Shown: positions 1 through 8,628, numbered from the stretch's first letter. The stretch is DNA of 26,303 nt from an uncultured Alphaproteobacteria bacterium (GCA_937952245.1 CALFYS010000042.1:1-26303); one strand, 5' to 3'. Translations and numbers: made by a program. The notes: a model not told the origin generated them from the sequence alone.

Positions 1-1
1 G

Positions 2-1714
2 TTAATCATCAATAAAATTTTGGCGGGGTTTGCCTTGATAAACAGCAATCGCTTCAGGGGCGGCATCATCGGCATTCACCGCGCCCAAGATAATGCCTTT
101 CCGATTTGATTTCGTCCGGCCTTCCAACAATTCTTTTTTGGATAAAGTCGTTCGTTGCGATGGCCGCATCGCCCATTCATGCAGCAAGGCATAACAGTCA
201 TCTACCACCGCGGCATATTGCGGATCGCGCCCTAAATCGCGCAATTCATCAGGGTCATTTTCCAGATCAAACAGCATCGGCGGGAAGCCGCCTTCGGCAT
301 GGATTAATTTCCAAGATGGCGTCGCCACCATATAAAGCCGGGCATCATCGGGGCTGACATCCAATCGGGTGGCCATTTGCGACATAGAATAATCATATTC
401 ACTGATGGCATAGCGCCGCCAATCTTGCGGGTTGTCGCCCCGGATCCATGGCAACAGTGATCGGCCTTCCACCATCTCATCTGGAAGATCACCGCCGGCG
501 GTATCAATAAACGTGGCGGCAAGGTCAATGGCTTCCACCAATTCGTTATTGACACTGCCTCTTGTTTTATCAGCTTCTGGGGATGGGTCATAGACAATCA
601 ACGGCACTTTAACCGAAGGGGCATGGAACAGGTCTTTTTCCCCCAACCAATGATCGCCCATGTAATCACCATGATCAGACGTGATGACAATCATGGTGCT
701 GTCCATTTGCCCGCTGTCTTCAAGATATTGGAACAAGACCCCCATTTGGTCATCAATCTGTTTGATCAGACCCATATAGGCGCTGAGGGTGGTGTTGCGG
801 ACATCATCACGCTGAAAAGCCTGACCGATTTTATTGTTGGCAAAGGCCGCGTAAATAGGGTTTGGGTCTTTTAATTCATCGTCATGCCGCACCACGGGCA
901 GGAAATCACCTTCCCCATACATCTGGTGATACGGCGCGGGCACAATATAAGGCCAATGCGGCTTGATATAAGAAAGATGGCAAAGCCATGGGCGATCATT
1001 TGATGCGGCGGTGTTGTTTGCCCGCAAGCGGCTGTCCATAAATTTAATCGCCTCTTGGGTCAGCCAAGGTGTTTCCGAATCTTCTTCGCGAATATTGGCG
1101 GGGTATTTGGCATTGGCGTAAAGCCAGCCGGACGCGATCTGGCCATCATCATCAATGCCTGAATTGGCGTAATCATGCCAAGGGTTATCGCTGTCATACC
1201 CTTTTTGTTCAAGATAATGCTGATAGGGCGACGGTTTATCATCATACCAGCCATCAGGACCACTGCCCCAAAGCCCATCATCGCGGGTAATGACATCAAA
1301 GCCGCATTCGGAAACCCGCGCCCCAATGACGCTTTCGGGGGTCAGCCCCAATCGAGCCATGCCTTTGGCATCGACCTTCATATGGGTTTTGCCAATCAAA
1401 TACGCGTCCATGCCGCGCTCACGCAAATGATCACCCAACGTCACTTCACCAACCTTCAGGGGAATATTGTTCCACGCCGCGCCATGACTGCTGACATAGC
1501 GGCCTGTGTAAAATGACATCCGCGACGCGCCACACACCGGGGATTGCACATAGCATTGTGAAAATCGCACTGATCGTTGCGCCAAGCGGTCAATATGCGG
1601 GGTATGCAAATGCGGATGCCCCGTGCAGCTGAGGTAATCAAACCTGAGCTGGTCAAACATGATGAATAAAATGTTTTTGGGCGGCTGTTGCGATGACATC
1701 AAGAAGGCTTTCAT
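2..1714 (-). CDS. Sulfatase / phosphonate monoester hydrolase-like enzyme (alkaline phosphatase superfamily)
   Basis: Complete 570-residue protein. It has the sulfatase nucleophile motif C61-G-A-S-R65, the C-x-(A/P)-S-R site whose cysteine is oxidised to formylglycine in this family. Metal ligands expected for the fold are visible: D21 near the N-terminus (FDQLR) and S346-D-H-G-D350, with K109 in GKTH and K360 in GEK. The DHGDYMGDHWLGEK stretch resembles phosphonate monoester hydrolases and arylsulfatases; the substrate cannot be read from sequence. No signal peptide or membrane segment is seen, so it is probably cytoplasmic. Met1 follows a GAGAA-like ribosome site about 7 nt away; Met6 is an alternative start. 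It is transcribed away from the ABC ATPase gene. No formylglycine-generating enzyme or sulfate-ester transporter lies in the window, so maturation must be encoded elsewhere. Family certain, substrate unknown. Confidence 0.9.
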   Translation of the reverse strand: MKAFLMSSQQPPKNILFIMFDQLRFDYLSCTGHPHLHTPHIDRLAQRSVRFSQCYVQSPVCGASRMSFYTGRYVSSHGAAWNNIPLKVGEVTLGDHLRERGMDAYLIGKTHMKVDAKGMARLGLTPESVIGARVSECGFDVITRDDGLWGSGPDGWYDDKPSPYQHYLEQKGYDSDNPWHDYANSGIDDDGQIASGWLYANAKYPANIREEDSETPWLTQEAIKFMDSRLRANNTAASNDRPWLCHLSYIKPHWPYIVPAPYHQMYGEGDFLPVVRHDDELKDPNPIYAAFANNKIGQAFQRDDVRNTTLSAYMGLIKQIDDQMGVLFQYLEDSGQMDSTMIVITSDHGDYMGDHWLGEKDLFHAPSVKVPLIVYDPSPEADKTRGSVNNELVEAIDLAATFIDTAGGDLPDEMVEGRSLLPWIRGDNPQDWRRYAISEYDYSMSQMATRLDVSPDDARLYMVATPSWKLIHAEGGFPPMLFDLENDPDELRDLGRDPQYAAVVDDCYALLHEWAMRPSQRTTLSKKELLEGRTKSNRKGIILGAVNADDAAPEAIAVYQGKPRQNFIDD

Positions 1715-1887
1715 TAAATATTCTCAATAAGTTTAATCTTAGCCCCATCAATTGGCAATAAAAGGGGATTGGCAAATTCTCAGGCCATGATTTGATGCCG
1801 TGTCTTATCACTTGTTTCATCCCCCCCATACCGATACCATAAGGCCAACATCATAAGACCAAAGACATCAGGCGACCATCCATCACG

Positions 1888-2529
1888 ATGCCCAACAATC
1901 CCGCGCTCATCATTGAAAACGCTGCCCTTGGTTTTGGGGATACGCTGTTGTTCAAGCCTCTGTCCCTTAACATCAATAAAGGCGAGGTGGCGTTATTGAT
2001 GGCGCCAAGCGGGGCGGGAAAATCCACCTTGCTCAGCTGGATTTGCGGGATACCTGACCCTGAATTAAAGGCGAGCGGGTCTATTACGCTCAACGGCCGG
2101 ACGCTGAACGGTTTGCCACCGGAGGCGCGCCGCATCGGGATTATGTTTCAAGACCCGCTGATGTTTCCCCATTTGACGGTGGCGGGCAATCTGGCTTTTG
2201 GCATGAAACCAGGCGGCAATCGCAAAGAGATTATCGATCATCAATTGGAACGAATTGGCCTTGCGGGGATGGCCGACCGTGACCCTTTAACCTTATCAGG
2301 GGGGCAAAAAGCACGGCTGGCCTTAATGCGCTGTTTGATGGCTGAACCTGATGCTTTATTGCTGGATGAACCGTTTTCAGGGCTGGATGATGACACGCGT
2401 GATATGTTTTCAGCCCTTGTTCATCAAGAGATTTCCAGCCGCAACCTGCCTGTTTTGATGGTCAGCCATGACCCAAGAGACCGTGATCAATCGGGGGTGG
2501 CGCCTGTCTATTTGGAAGCGTTGGATTAA
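1888..2529 (+). CDS. ABC transporter ATP-binding protein, YnjD-like
   Basis: A 213-residue nucleotide-binding domain. P-loop A39-P-S-G-A-G-K45-S-T47, Q-loop Q88 in IMFQDP, signature LSGGQ at 136-140, Walker B LLLDEP at 157-162 and switch His194 are all present. The pattern of residues (SW after the P-loop, GIMFQD, DPLTLSGGQKARLAL) resembles E. coli YnjD, the ATPase of the uncharacterised YnjBCD importer. The first glycine of the Walker A consensus is replaced by Ala39; Lys45 and Ser46 are intact. It is an orphan: no permease or binding protein adjoins it, with a divergent sulfatase upstream and folE downstream. The start is weakly supported, as the nearest SD-like AGGCG is about 13 nt away. 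ATPase certain, transported substrate unknown. Confidence 0.88.
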   Translation: MPNNPALIIENAALGFGDTLLFKPLSLNINKGEVALLMAPSGAGKSTLLSWICGIPDPELKASGSITLNGRTLNGLPPEARRIGIMFQDPLMFPHLTVAGNLAFGMKPGGNRKEIIDHQLERIGLAGMADRDPLTLSGGQKARLALMRCLMAEPDALLLDEPFSGLDDDTRDMFSALVHQEISSRNLPVLMVSHDPRDRDQSGVAPVYLEALD

Positions 2530-2637
2530 CCTCCAAAAATGCGAAAACAAAGGCAAAGCAAGGCCATCTTAAGGCTAAGGTTTCGCCCAACCCCCCTATA
2601 TGTTAAAATGCTTTAATGGTTGATTTTAAACAATGAT

Positions 2638-2651
2638 GCACCATATGGTGC
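2638..2651. promoter_or_regulatory. 14-bp perfect palindrome upstream of folE
   Basis: GCACCATATGGTGC is a perfect 14-bp palindrome ending 41 bp before the folE start codon. It could be a dimeric repressor operator, or as RNA a hairpin (GCACC/GGTGC with an ATAT loop). A weak -10-like TATATT follows at 2657-2662, so the palindrome would sit in or next to the promoter. The regulator is unknown. Confidence 0.45.
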
Positions 2652-2667
2652 TTGAGTATATTTTATT

Positions 2668-2692
2668 GAAGGCGGCGTAAGCCGAAAATACC
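2668..2692 (+). promoter_or_regulatory. folE ribosome site with a stem-loop in the spacer
   Basis: The only good Shine-Dalgarno candidate is GAAGG at 2668-2672, 20 nt before the AUG, which is too far for normal use. Directly after it, 2673-2684 reads CGGC-GTAA-GCCG, a 4-bp all-GC stem closed by a GNRA-type tetraloop. The remaining spacer 2685-2692 is 8 nt. If the stem folds, the effective SD-to-AUG distance is optimal, so this small hairpin may be needed for translation or be a control point. Seen in sequence; function inferred. Confidence 0.4.
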
Positions 2693-3325
2693 ATGACCCC
2701 CAATGATCAGAATAAAATCAATGAACCTGTTTCATCTGATTCAGCCAGCCCTGCCGACGTCAATCGCCCGACCCGTGAGGAAGCCGAAGCCGCGGTTCGG
2801 ACGCTGATTGAATGGACAGGGGACAACCCTGATCGTGAAGGTCTTGTGGATACGCCTGCCCGCGTCATCCGGTCTTATGATGAATTTTTTGCTGGCTATC
2901 AAGAAGATGCCGCTGAAATGCTGGCCCGTACTTTTGAAGAAGTCGATGGCTATGACGATATGGTTCTGTTGAAGAATATTCGCGTTGAATCCTATTGTGA
3001 GCATCATATTGTGCCTATTCTTGGAACCGCTTCCATCGCCTATTTCCCTGATCGGAAAGTTGTGGGGATTTCCAAATTGGCGCGGGTGATTGATATTTTC
3101 GCCAAACGCCTGCAAACCCAAGAAACCATGACCGCGCAAATCGCTGAAACCATCCAGACGATTTTAGAACCTAAAGGCGTGGCATTGATTGTCGATGCCC
3201 AGCATCAATGCATGACAACCCGCGGCGTGCGGAAACCTGGTGTCAGCATGGTGACAACACGCTTCACCGGTATCTTTGCGGATGACCCCCAGTTGCAAAC
3301 ACGTTTCCTGACACAAGTGCAGTAA
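2693..3325 (+). CDS. folE: GTP cyclohydrolase I
   Basis: A 210-residue homologue of FolE, which converts GTP to 7,8-dihydroneopterin triphosphate, the first step of folate biosynthesis. Zinc and catalytic residues are in place: C102-E-H104-H105, and H171 with C173 in QHQCM. The core also shows KVVGISKLARVIDIFAKR at 122-139 and TRGVRKPG at 176-183, both typical of the bacterial decamer. The first 25 residues are polar and probably disordered. The gene is preceded by a palindrome and an unusual structured ribosome-site spacer, and followed after about 70 bp by a TrkH gene in the same direction. Length is normal for the family. Confidence 0.97.
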   Translation: MTPNDQNKINEPVSSDSASPADVNRPTREEAEAAVRTLIEWTGDNPDREGLVDTPARVIRSYDEFFAGYQEDAAEMLARTFEEVDGYDDMVLLKNIRVESYCEHHIVPILGTASIAYFPDRKVVGISKLARVIDIFAKRLQTQETMTAQIAETIQTILEPKGVALIVDAQHQCMTTRGVRKPGVSMVTTRFTGIFADDPQLQTRFLTQVQ

Positions 3326-3394
3326 CCCCAAAACTGGACAAAACAAGCCTTTTCAGCCTATAAATAAGTTCCTTGAGACCACTTGGGTAAAGGC

Positions 3395-4843
3395 ATGCTG
3401 CTCAGCCCTGTTTTTCATATCCTTGGCCTGTTGCTGTCGTTATTGGCTGGTGCAATGGTAATCCCTGCGATTGTCGATTACACCATGGGCTATGACGATT
3501 GGACGGCGTTTCTTGCCGCCAGCGCCATCACGTTATTTTTTGGCTTTGGCCTGTTGCTTTCAACGCGCTTGCGCGCCGATGAACACCTTGGCTTGCGGCA
3601 AGCGTTTTTATTAACCAACGCCGCGTGGATTTTGATCGGTCTTTTTGGGGCTTTGCCTTTTCTATTGGCGGATACCGGCATGGGGTTGACCAACGCTGTC
3701 TTTGAATCCATTTCCGGCATCACCACCACAGGATCAACCGTGATCCCTGTCATTGAAGCCATGTCGCCGGGGGTATTGGTCTGGCGGGCGCTGTTGCAAT
3801 GGCTTGGCGGTATTGGGATTATTGTCATGGCCTTGGCGGTTCTGCCGATGTTGAGCGTTGGCGGGATGCAGTTGTTTAAAACAGAATCCTATGAAACCCC
3901 TGATAAAGTTGTCCCTCGCGCCGCTGAATTGGCGGGCGGCATTAGCCTTGTTTATGGCGGGCTGACCTTGCTGTGGAGCTTGATGTTATATAGCGCGGGT
4001 CTGCCGTTCTTTGATGCCATCACCCATGCCATGACAACCTTGGCCACCGGCGGGTTTTCCACCCGCACCATGTCCATCGGTGCTTTTGATAACGCCTATG
4101 TCGAATGGGTGATTATCATCGGCATGATTGTCGGCAGTTTGCCTTTTGCCCATTATCTGGCCATCACCCGTGGCGGCTGGTCACGCCTGACAAAAGACCC
4201 GCAAGTCCGCTGGTTTTTCGCCTTGCTGACATTAATCGCGGTGTTGATCACATGGCAATTGATGTTAAGCCATGAGTTGAGATTATCGGAATCCATCCGG
4301 CTTTCGGTGTTCAATACCGTCTCCATGATCACCGGAACAGGATATGGCAGTGCTGATTTTGGCGCATGGGGCGGCAGCGCCACGGTCTTATTATTGATGT
4401 GTATGTTTATCGGCGGCTGCGCGGGCTCCACCACTTGCGGGATTAAAATGTTCCGCTTTCAGGTCTTGGCCGCCAATGCCCGCATTCAGCTGTCGCGCTT
4501 GTTGCGACCGCACGCGGTGGTGATCGCCTATTACAATAAACGCGCGATCCCCGAGACGGTGATCGACGCGGTGATGGGATTCTTTTATCTCTATATTCTC
4601 TGTTTTGTGGTCGTCGCCGCTTTATTGGGGCTGACGGGTCTTGACCTTGAAACAGCGCTGTCAGGGGCGGCAACATCCATCAGTAATGTCGGCCCCGGGC
4701 TTGGCGATACGATTGGCCCCGCCGGTAATTTTGACAGCCTGTCTATCATGGCGAAATGGGTGTTGTGTGCGGCGATGGTCATTGGCCGATTGGAATTATT
4801 CACCGTCTTGGTGATGCTGGCCCCAGGGTTCTGGCGCCGCTAA
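3395..4843 (+). CDS. TrkH-family potassium uptake protein
   Basis: Integral membrane subunit of a Trk/Ktr-type K+ uptake system. From ATG 3395 it is 482 residues with about ten hydrophobic segments. All four pore-loop repeats are visible: SGITTTGSTV, TTLATGGFSTR, ITGTGYGS and ISNVGPGLG, each carrying a selectivity-filter glycine. GGIGIIVMALAVLP and GGCAGSTTCGIKMFR are also conserved in TrkH. The start is ambiguous. An in-frame TTG at 3383 would add four residues and has a GAGA 4 nt upstream. I prefer ATG because the protein then begins like other family members, although AAAGG lies too close to be an ideal SD. The cytoplasmic partner TrkA is not in the window. The downstream end converges on the lipoprotein gene with only 23 bp between. 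Confidence 0.92.
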   Translation: MLLSPVFHILGLLLSLLAGAMVIPAIVDYTMGYDDWTAFLAASAITLFFGFGLLLSTRLRADEHLGLRQAFLLTNAAWILIGLFGALPFLLADTGMGLTNAVFESISGITTTGSTVIPVIEAMSPGVLVWRALLQWLGGIGIIVMALAVLPMLSVGGMQLFKTESYETPDKVVPRAAELAGGISLVYGGLTLLWSLMLYSAGLPFFDAITHAMTTLATGGFSTRTMSIGAFDNAYVEWVIIIGMIVGSLPFAHYLAITRGGWSRLTKDPQVRWFFALLTLIAVLITWQLMLSHELRLSESIRLSVFNTVSMITGTGYGSADFGAWGGSATVLLLMCMFIGGCAGSTTCGIKMFRFQVLAANARIQLSRLLRPHAVVIAYYNKRAIPETVIDAVMGFFYLYILCFVVVAALLGLTGLDLETALSGAATSISNVGPGLGDTIGPAGNFDSLSIMAKWVLCAAMVIGRLELFTVLVMLAPGFWRR

Positions 4844-4866
4844 GCCAACACCCCTTCAGTCCACCC

Positions 4867-5550
4867 CTACATCAAGGGCCAGCCATTTGATGACGCTGAG
4901 CGCAATTGCCGGCGGAACTCTTGGTCAAACCGCCCCAAAGCTTCATGAACAACCCTGAGCCGAATGCCATCAGCATCCGCGGGCGAGGTGTTATCAGCGA
5001 TTGAGGATTGCGCTTCACTTTCGACCGTCAACACAGCAGAACGATTGTTTTCAGGATGGCTGAAACTGAAAATGCCTTCAAATTTCACCGCCACCAACAA
5101 CCGCTGTTCATTGGTAAAGAGCGCTTTTAGACCCGCATCATTTTGGATGTCACGTTCGGTCATTTCAGCCTTGGTGATGGTGACCAGCAAATTGCCGCGA
5201 TCATCCATCGGCAATAATTTCCCGCCGACCCAATCGGTGAGCTGGCTTGCGGGGGATGGATTAAAACTCTGGTCAATGTAAATCGCGTCCGATGGCGTGC
5301 TGTATTCATTGATCACATCAATGGCGGCAACCCCAAGGTTAATCACGTCACCGGGCTTGGTGAGTGTTGGAAGCGGCGACGAGTTTGTCTGGCAAGCCGA
5401 CAACACCATGGGCAACGACAATGGCAGGATTAAACTTGCGGCGGCTTGATTGATCACCTTTCGGCGGGACAGTAATTTCGGCAAAGACGGGGATGAGCGG
5501 GATTGATCCAAAACGTGCTGATCGTGTTCAGGCTTCATCTTCATGGTCAT
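4867..5550 (-). CDS. Putative Tat-exported lipoprotein, function unknown
   Basis: I do not recognise the family. The 227-residue protein has a long polar n-region of about 27 residues, then S28-R-R30-K-V-I, resembling a twin-arginine motif, a hydrophobic stretch at about 35-50 and a lipobox L50-S-A-C53 followed by Gln. It is therefore probably lipidated at Cys53 and, with Gln at +2, may reach the outer membrane. The rest is soluble, without transmembrane helices, and includes VINLGVAAIDVINEYS and a mixed alpha/beta body rich in Asp and Asn. The first ATG has a strong GGAGG 6 nt upstream, embedded in the end of hslO, which favours it over Met3 or Met5. It is the last gene of the six-gene run, 12 bp after hslO. 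Confidence 0.75.
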   Translation of the reverse strand: MTMKMKPEHDQHVLDQSRSSPSLPKLLSRRKVINQAAASLILPLSLPMVLSACQTNSSPLPTLTKPGDVINLGVAAIDVINEYSTPSDAIYIDQSFNPSPASQLTDWVGGKLLPMDDRGNLLVTITKAEMTERDIQNDAGLKALFTNEQRLLVAVKFEGIFSFSHPENNRSAVLTVESEAQSSIADNTSPADADGIRLRVVHEALGRFDQEFRRQLRSASSNGWPLM

Positions 5551-5562
5551 ATCTTGCCTCCA

Positions 5563-6486
5563 TCAGATTTTGATATGGTGTTCCTTTTTGCAAAATTCAC
5601 AAGAAACAGTGATTTTTTTATCGTCATCAGCCAGATCAATTTTTTCGGCTTCTTCCAATCCATCCAGCATCCGCTCCACCCGTTCCGGTGAACAGCGGCA
5701 TTCATCCATCATATTTTTAAACGGCAATACGGCAACATTAAGTTCTTGGAACAACCGCCGCAATAACTCTTCTGGGCTAATATTAGGGTCTGTTAATTCT
5801 TCACGGGTGCAGGTCGCCATCAAGGTGCAGGCTGTATGCCAAATATCATCTTCTTCATCGGTGAAGGGTTTCGGCTCATTATTCCCGCCCGTTTCAGGAA
5901 TCCGTTGCAGCATCAATGCCGCGGCGTGCCAACCGCCATTGGCATCAGGTTTAGCGGCCAATAATAACGCCGTGTCGAGCTGTTCTGAATTGTAGAAATA
6001 CCGCATGGCCACCGCGTTCAGGTCAGGTTCTTCTATTGGAACAATCCCTTGGTAACGGCCATTTTCCCCTTGATCGACGGTAAAAGCGAGATAGCCTGTC
6101 CCCATCAATTTGATCAAAGCCGCGGGCGCGCCCAAAGGTTCTTCCCCGTCAAAGTCTTCGGTGACCTGGGCATAAGCCCTGACCGCGCCGGCTGATGTGA
6201 CATCCGCAAATAATGTTGAGATACCAGCATTGCCGCTGGCTTGCAGGGTGAAGATGCCATCAAAATCCATGGTGCTGGAAAGGCAAGCCGCCAAGGCGAT
6301 TGATTCCGCCGACAGTTCAGCGGCGGCAAGCGGATAATTATGCCGTGCCAGAATAGAACTGGCGATGCCATCAACCCGCGCCAAACGCCCCCTTAACGAG
6401 GCTTTTCGCCCGCCGGAATCCATCAAGAATGGCAAGACGCCATTTTGCATTTCAGAAGCGCCTTCAGAAGCAATCGTCGCTGTCAT
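5563..6486 (-). CDS. hslO: Hsp33 redox-regulated chaperone
   Basis: A 307-residue Hsp33, a cytoplasmic holdase activated by oxidative unfolding of its zinc domain. The zinc cysteines are C263-x-C265 and C296-x-x-C299, separated by exactly 30 residues as in the classic C-x-C...C-x-x-C arrangement. The N-terminal part matches the chaperone core (VDGIASSILARHNYP, GYLAFTVDQG). The frame extends upstream to a TTG two codons earlier, but the ATG at 6486 is preceded by AAAGGG at 7-nt spacing, whereas the TTG would be 1 nt from it, so ATG is chosen. It follows argF after 24 bp in the same run, an association I recall from other alphaproteobacteria. Confidence 0.96.
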   Translation of the reverse strand: MTATIASEGASEMQNGVLPFLMDSGGRKASLRGRLARVDGIASSILARHNYPLAAAELSAESIALAACLSSTMDFDGIFTLQASGNAGISTLFADVTSAGAVRAYAQVTEDFDGEEPLGAPAALIKLMGTGYLAFTVDQGENGRYQGIVPIEEPDLNAVAMRYFYNSEQLDTALLLAAKPDANGGWHAAALMLQRIPETGGNNEPKPFTDEEDDIWHTACTLMATCTREELTDPNISPEELLRRLFQELNVAVLPFKNMMDECRCSPERVERMLDGLEEAEKIDLADDDKKITVSCEFCKKEHHIKI

Positions 6487-6510
6487 GATCAAACCCTTTG
6501 GACAACAAAA

Positions 6511-7428
6511 CTAATTTTTAAAGCAATAGGCCATGATGGCTTTTTGAACATGGAGCCTGTTATTGGCTTCCTGCCAGATCACCGATTGCGGGCCATCAAC
6601 CACATCGGCGCTGGCCTCCTGACCACGGTAAACCGGCAGGCAATGCATAAAGACCGCATCATCTTTCGCCTGATCCATCAACTGCTGATTGATCTGATAG
6701 GGGCGGAGTAAATCTTGCCGATCACCACTATTGCTATAGCCCCCCGGCATCCCCATGGAAGACCATGTATCGGTGACCATCACATCAGCGTCTTTTGCCG
6801 CGGTCTCTGGGTCTGCCGTCATGGTGATATTGGGGTGCTCTATTAAATCCGCCAGATCATCATCCGGCGCAAGGGCAGGCGGCACCGCAAGATCAAGATG
6901 GAAATTCATCCGAACAGCAGCTTCGATCCAGCTGACCGCAACGTTATTGCCATCACCAAACCACGCGACTTTCAACGCGCTAAAGTCATGGTCAGGGGCT
7001 TTCAGTTCAGCCATGGTCATGACATCGGCCATCACCTGACAGGGGTGGCTGCGGTCGGTCAAGCCGTTGATCACAGGGATGGTGGCAAATTTCGCCAATT
7101 CCGTGATGATCTCATGGCGTGAGGTGCGGATCATAATCGCATCGACATAGCCGGAAAGCACCCGAGCGGTATCAGCGACAGTTTCGCCCCGCCCCAATTG
7201 CATTTCTTCTGACCGCAAGACCAGCGGGGTTGCCCCCAATTGCTGTATCCCCACTTCAAATGAAACCCGTGTGCGGGTCGACGGCTTTTCAAAAATCATC
7301 GCCACTGTTTTGCCGGCCAGAATATCGCCATGGGGTTTTGCCCCTGATTTCATGGCATCGGCATCGGCTAGAATTTCCTTTAAGACATTGCCGTCAAAAT
7401 CAGCAAGGTCAATAAAATGGCTGGTCAT
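6511..7428 (-). CDS. argF: Ornithine carbamoyltransferase
   Basis: A 305-residue anabolic OTCase, joining ornithine and carbamoyl phosphate to citrulline. The carbamoyl-phosphate site S50-T-R-T-R54, the H128-P-C-Q131 motif and the ornithine/catalytic H262-C-L-P265 are all present, as is the SMG-type loop (SSMGMPGG) at about 223-230. The start codon overlaps the argD stop in ATGA (7425-7428), implying translational coupling to the preceding arginine gene. Length is standard. Anabolic rather than catabolic use is inferred from the argD neighbour and the absence of arcA or arcC. Confidence 0.97.
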   Translation of the reverse strand: MTSHFIDLADFDGNVLKEILADADAMKSGAKPHGDILAGKTVAMIFEKPSTRTRVSFEVGIQQLGATPLVLRSEEMQLGRGETVADTARVLSGYVDAIMIRTSRHEIITELAKFATIPVINGLTDRSHPCQVMADVMTMAELKAPDHDFSALKVAWFGDGNNVAVSWIEAAVRMNFHLDLAVPPALAPDDDLADLIEHPNITMTADPETAAKDADVMVTDTWSSMGMPGGYSNSGDRQDLLRPYQINQQLMDQAKDDAVFMHCLPVYRGQEASADVVDGPQSVIWQEANNRLHVQKAIMAYCFKN

Positions 7429-8624
7429 GATTTTGCTTTCATTTCATCCATGGTGGTTTTCAGCACATCCAACACCAAGGCGATTTCATCGCGCGACAAG
7501 GTTAATGGCGGCAGGAGGCGCACCGTATTCTCTGAGGCGGGAACAGTCAAGATATGCTTTGCCCGTAACGCCGCCACCACATCCAACGCGGCAATATCAT
7601 CATTAAAGACCAAGCCTTGCAAAAACCCATTGCCGCGGCGGCAGAATAATTTGCAATCATGAGAGATGGCATCAACACCATCGGCCAGCATTTTTGCCCG
7701 CGCCCTGACATCGGCCATAAAACCATCGGATTCCAGCACGTCAAGAACCGCGTGGGCGGCGGCCATCGCCAAGGGATTGCCGCCAAAGGTTGAACCATGG
7801 CTGCCCGGCGTCATGGCGGCGGCCACCGCTTCAGTCGTCAAAACCGCGCCAATCGGAAAACCACCCGCCAAGCCTTTGGCCATGGCGACAATATCAGGGG
7901 TGAAGCCGTTTTCTTCATAGGAGAATATATATCCTGACCGCCCGACCCCGATCTGAACTTCATCGGCGATCAGCAAACATCCGAATTCAGACGTGACATC
8001 CCGCAAATCAGAAAAGAAGCGTTCCGGCAATGGTTTTGCCCCGCCTTCGCCTTGAACCGATTCAACCATCACCGCGGCGATTTTCGGATCACCTGTCTCA
8101 GCATCCGCCGCCAGCTGATCACGCAGGGCGTTCATATTGCCGAAAGGAAAATGCCCAAACCCATCAGGCATAGGGCCAAAACCTTCACGGAATACAGGCC
8201 GATCCGTCGCCGCCAGCATCGCAATGGTGCGGCCATGAAACGCGCCTTCGGAACAAAGAATATGATGCCGTGATGTCTCACCTCGCGCGTGCATGGCACG
8301 GCGCGCCATTTTGACAGCGGCTTCTGTCGCTTCCGCCCCTGAATTACAGAAAAACGCTTTATCCAGGCCTGAAAGCTGGCATAGCCGTTCCGCCAAACGC
8401 TGTTGTTCAGGAATGTGATAAAGGTTGGAGACGTGCCAAAGCTTATCGGCTTGCGCTTTTAGGGCTTCGACCAAATGCGGGTGGCCATGACCAAGGGTGT
8501 TGACCGCGATCCCCGCCGCGCAATCAAGATAGCGCGTGCCGTCTTCTGTCACCAGAAAACTGCCATCACCGTGATCAAAGGCCAGATCAATCCGGCCGTA
8601 ATTTCCCATGACTGCTGTTGACAT
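7425..8624 (-). CDS. argD: Acetylornithine aminotransferase
   Basis: A 399-residue class-III PLP aminotransferase. The PLP lysine is K250 in MAKGLAGGFPIGA and the aspartate facing the pyridine nitrogen is D221 in ADEVQIGVGRSG; GAEATEAA at 96-103 and FHGRT at 129-133 are also typical. It makes N-acetylornithine from N-acetylglutamate semialdehyde, and many such enzymes also act on succinyl-diaminopimelate. The open frame runs 40 codons further upstream into the dCTP deaminase gene, but that stretch is not family-like. ATG 8624 has an AAAGAG ribosome site about 7 nt upstream and lies 4 bp after the previous stop, so it is chosen. It overlaps argF by 4 bp. Confidence 0.96.
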   Translation of the reverse strand: MSTAVMGNYGRIDLAFDHGDGSFLVTEDGTRYLDCAAGIAVNTLGHGHPHLVEALKAQADKLWHVSNLYHIPEQQRLAERLCQLSGLDKAFFCNSGAEATEAAVKMARRAMHARGETSRHHILCSEGAFHGRTIAMLAATDRPVFREGFGPMPDGFGHFPFGNMNALRDQLAADAETGDPKIAAVMVESVQGEGGAKPLPERFFSDLRDVTSEFGCLLIADEVQIGVGRSGYIFSYEENGFTPDIVAMAKGLAGGFPIGAVLTTEAVAAAMTPGSHGSTFGGNPLAMAAAHAVLDVLESDGFMADVRARAKMLADGVDAISHDCKLFCRRGNGFLQGLVFNDDIAALDVVAALRAKHILTVPASENTVRLLPPLTLSRDEIALVLDVLKTTMDEMKAKS

Positions 8625-8628
8625 CGTA

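Noticed and set aside
1751..1775. Direct repeat ATTGGCAA (1751-1758, 1768-1775) in the sulfatase/ABC spacer
   Set aside because: Eight bases twice, without other promoter structure; compatible with chance.
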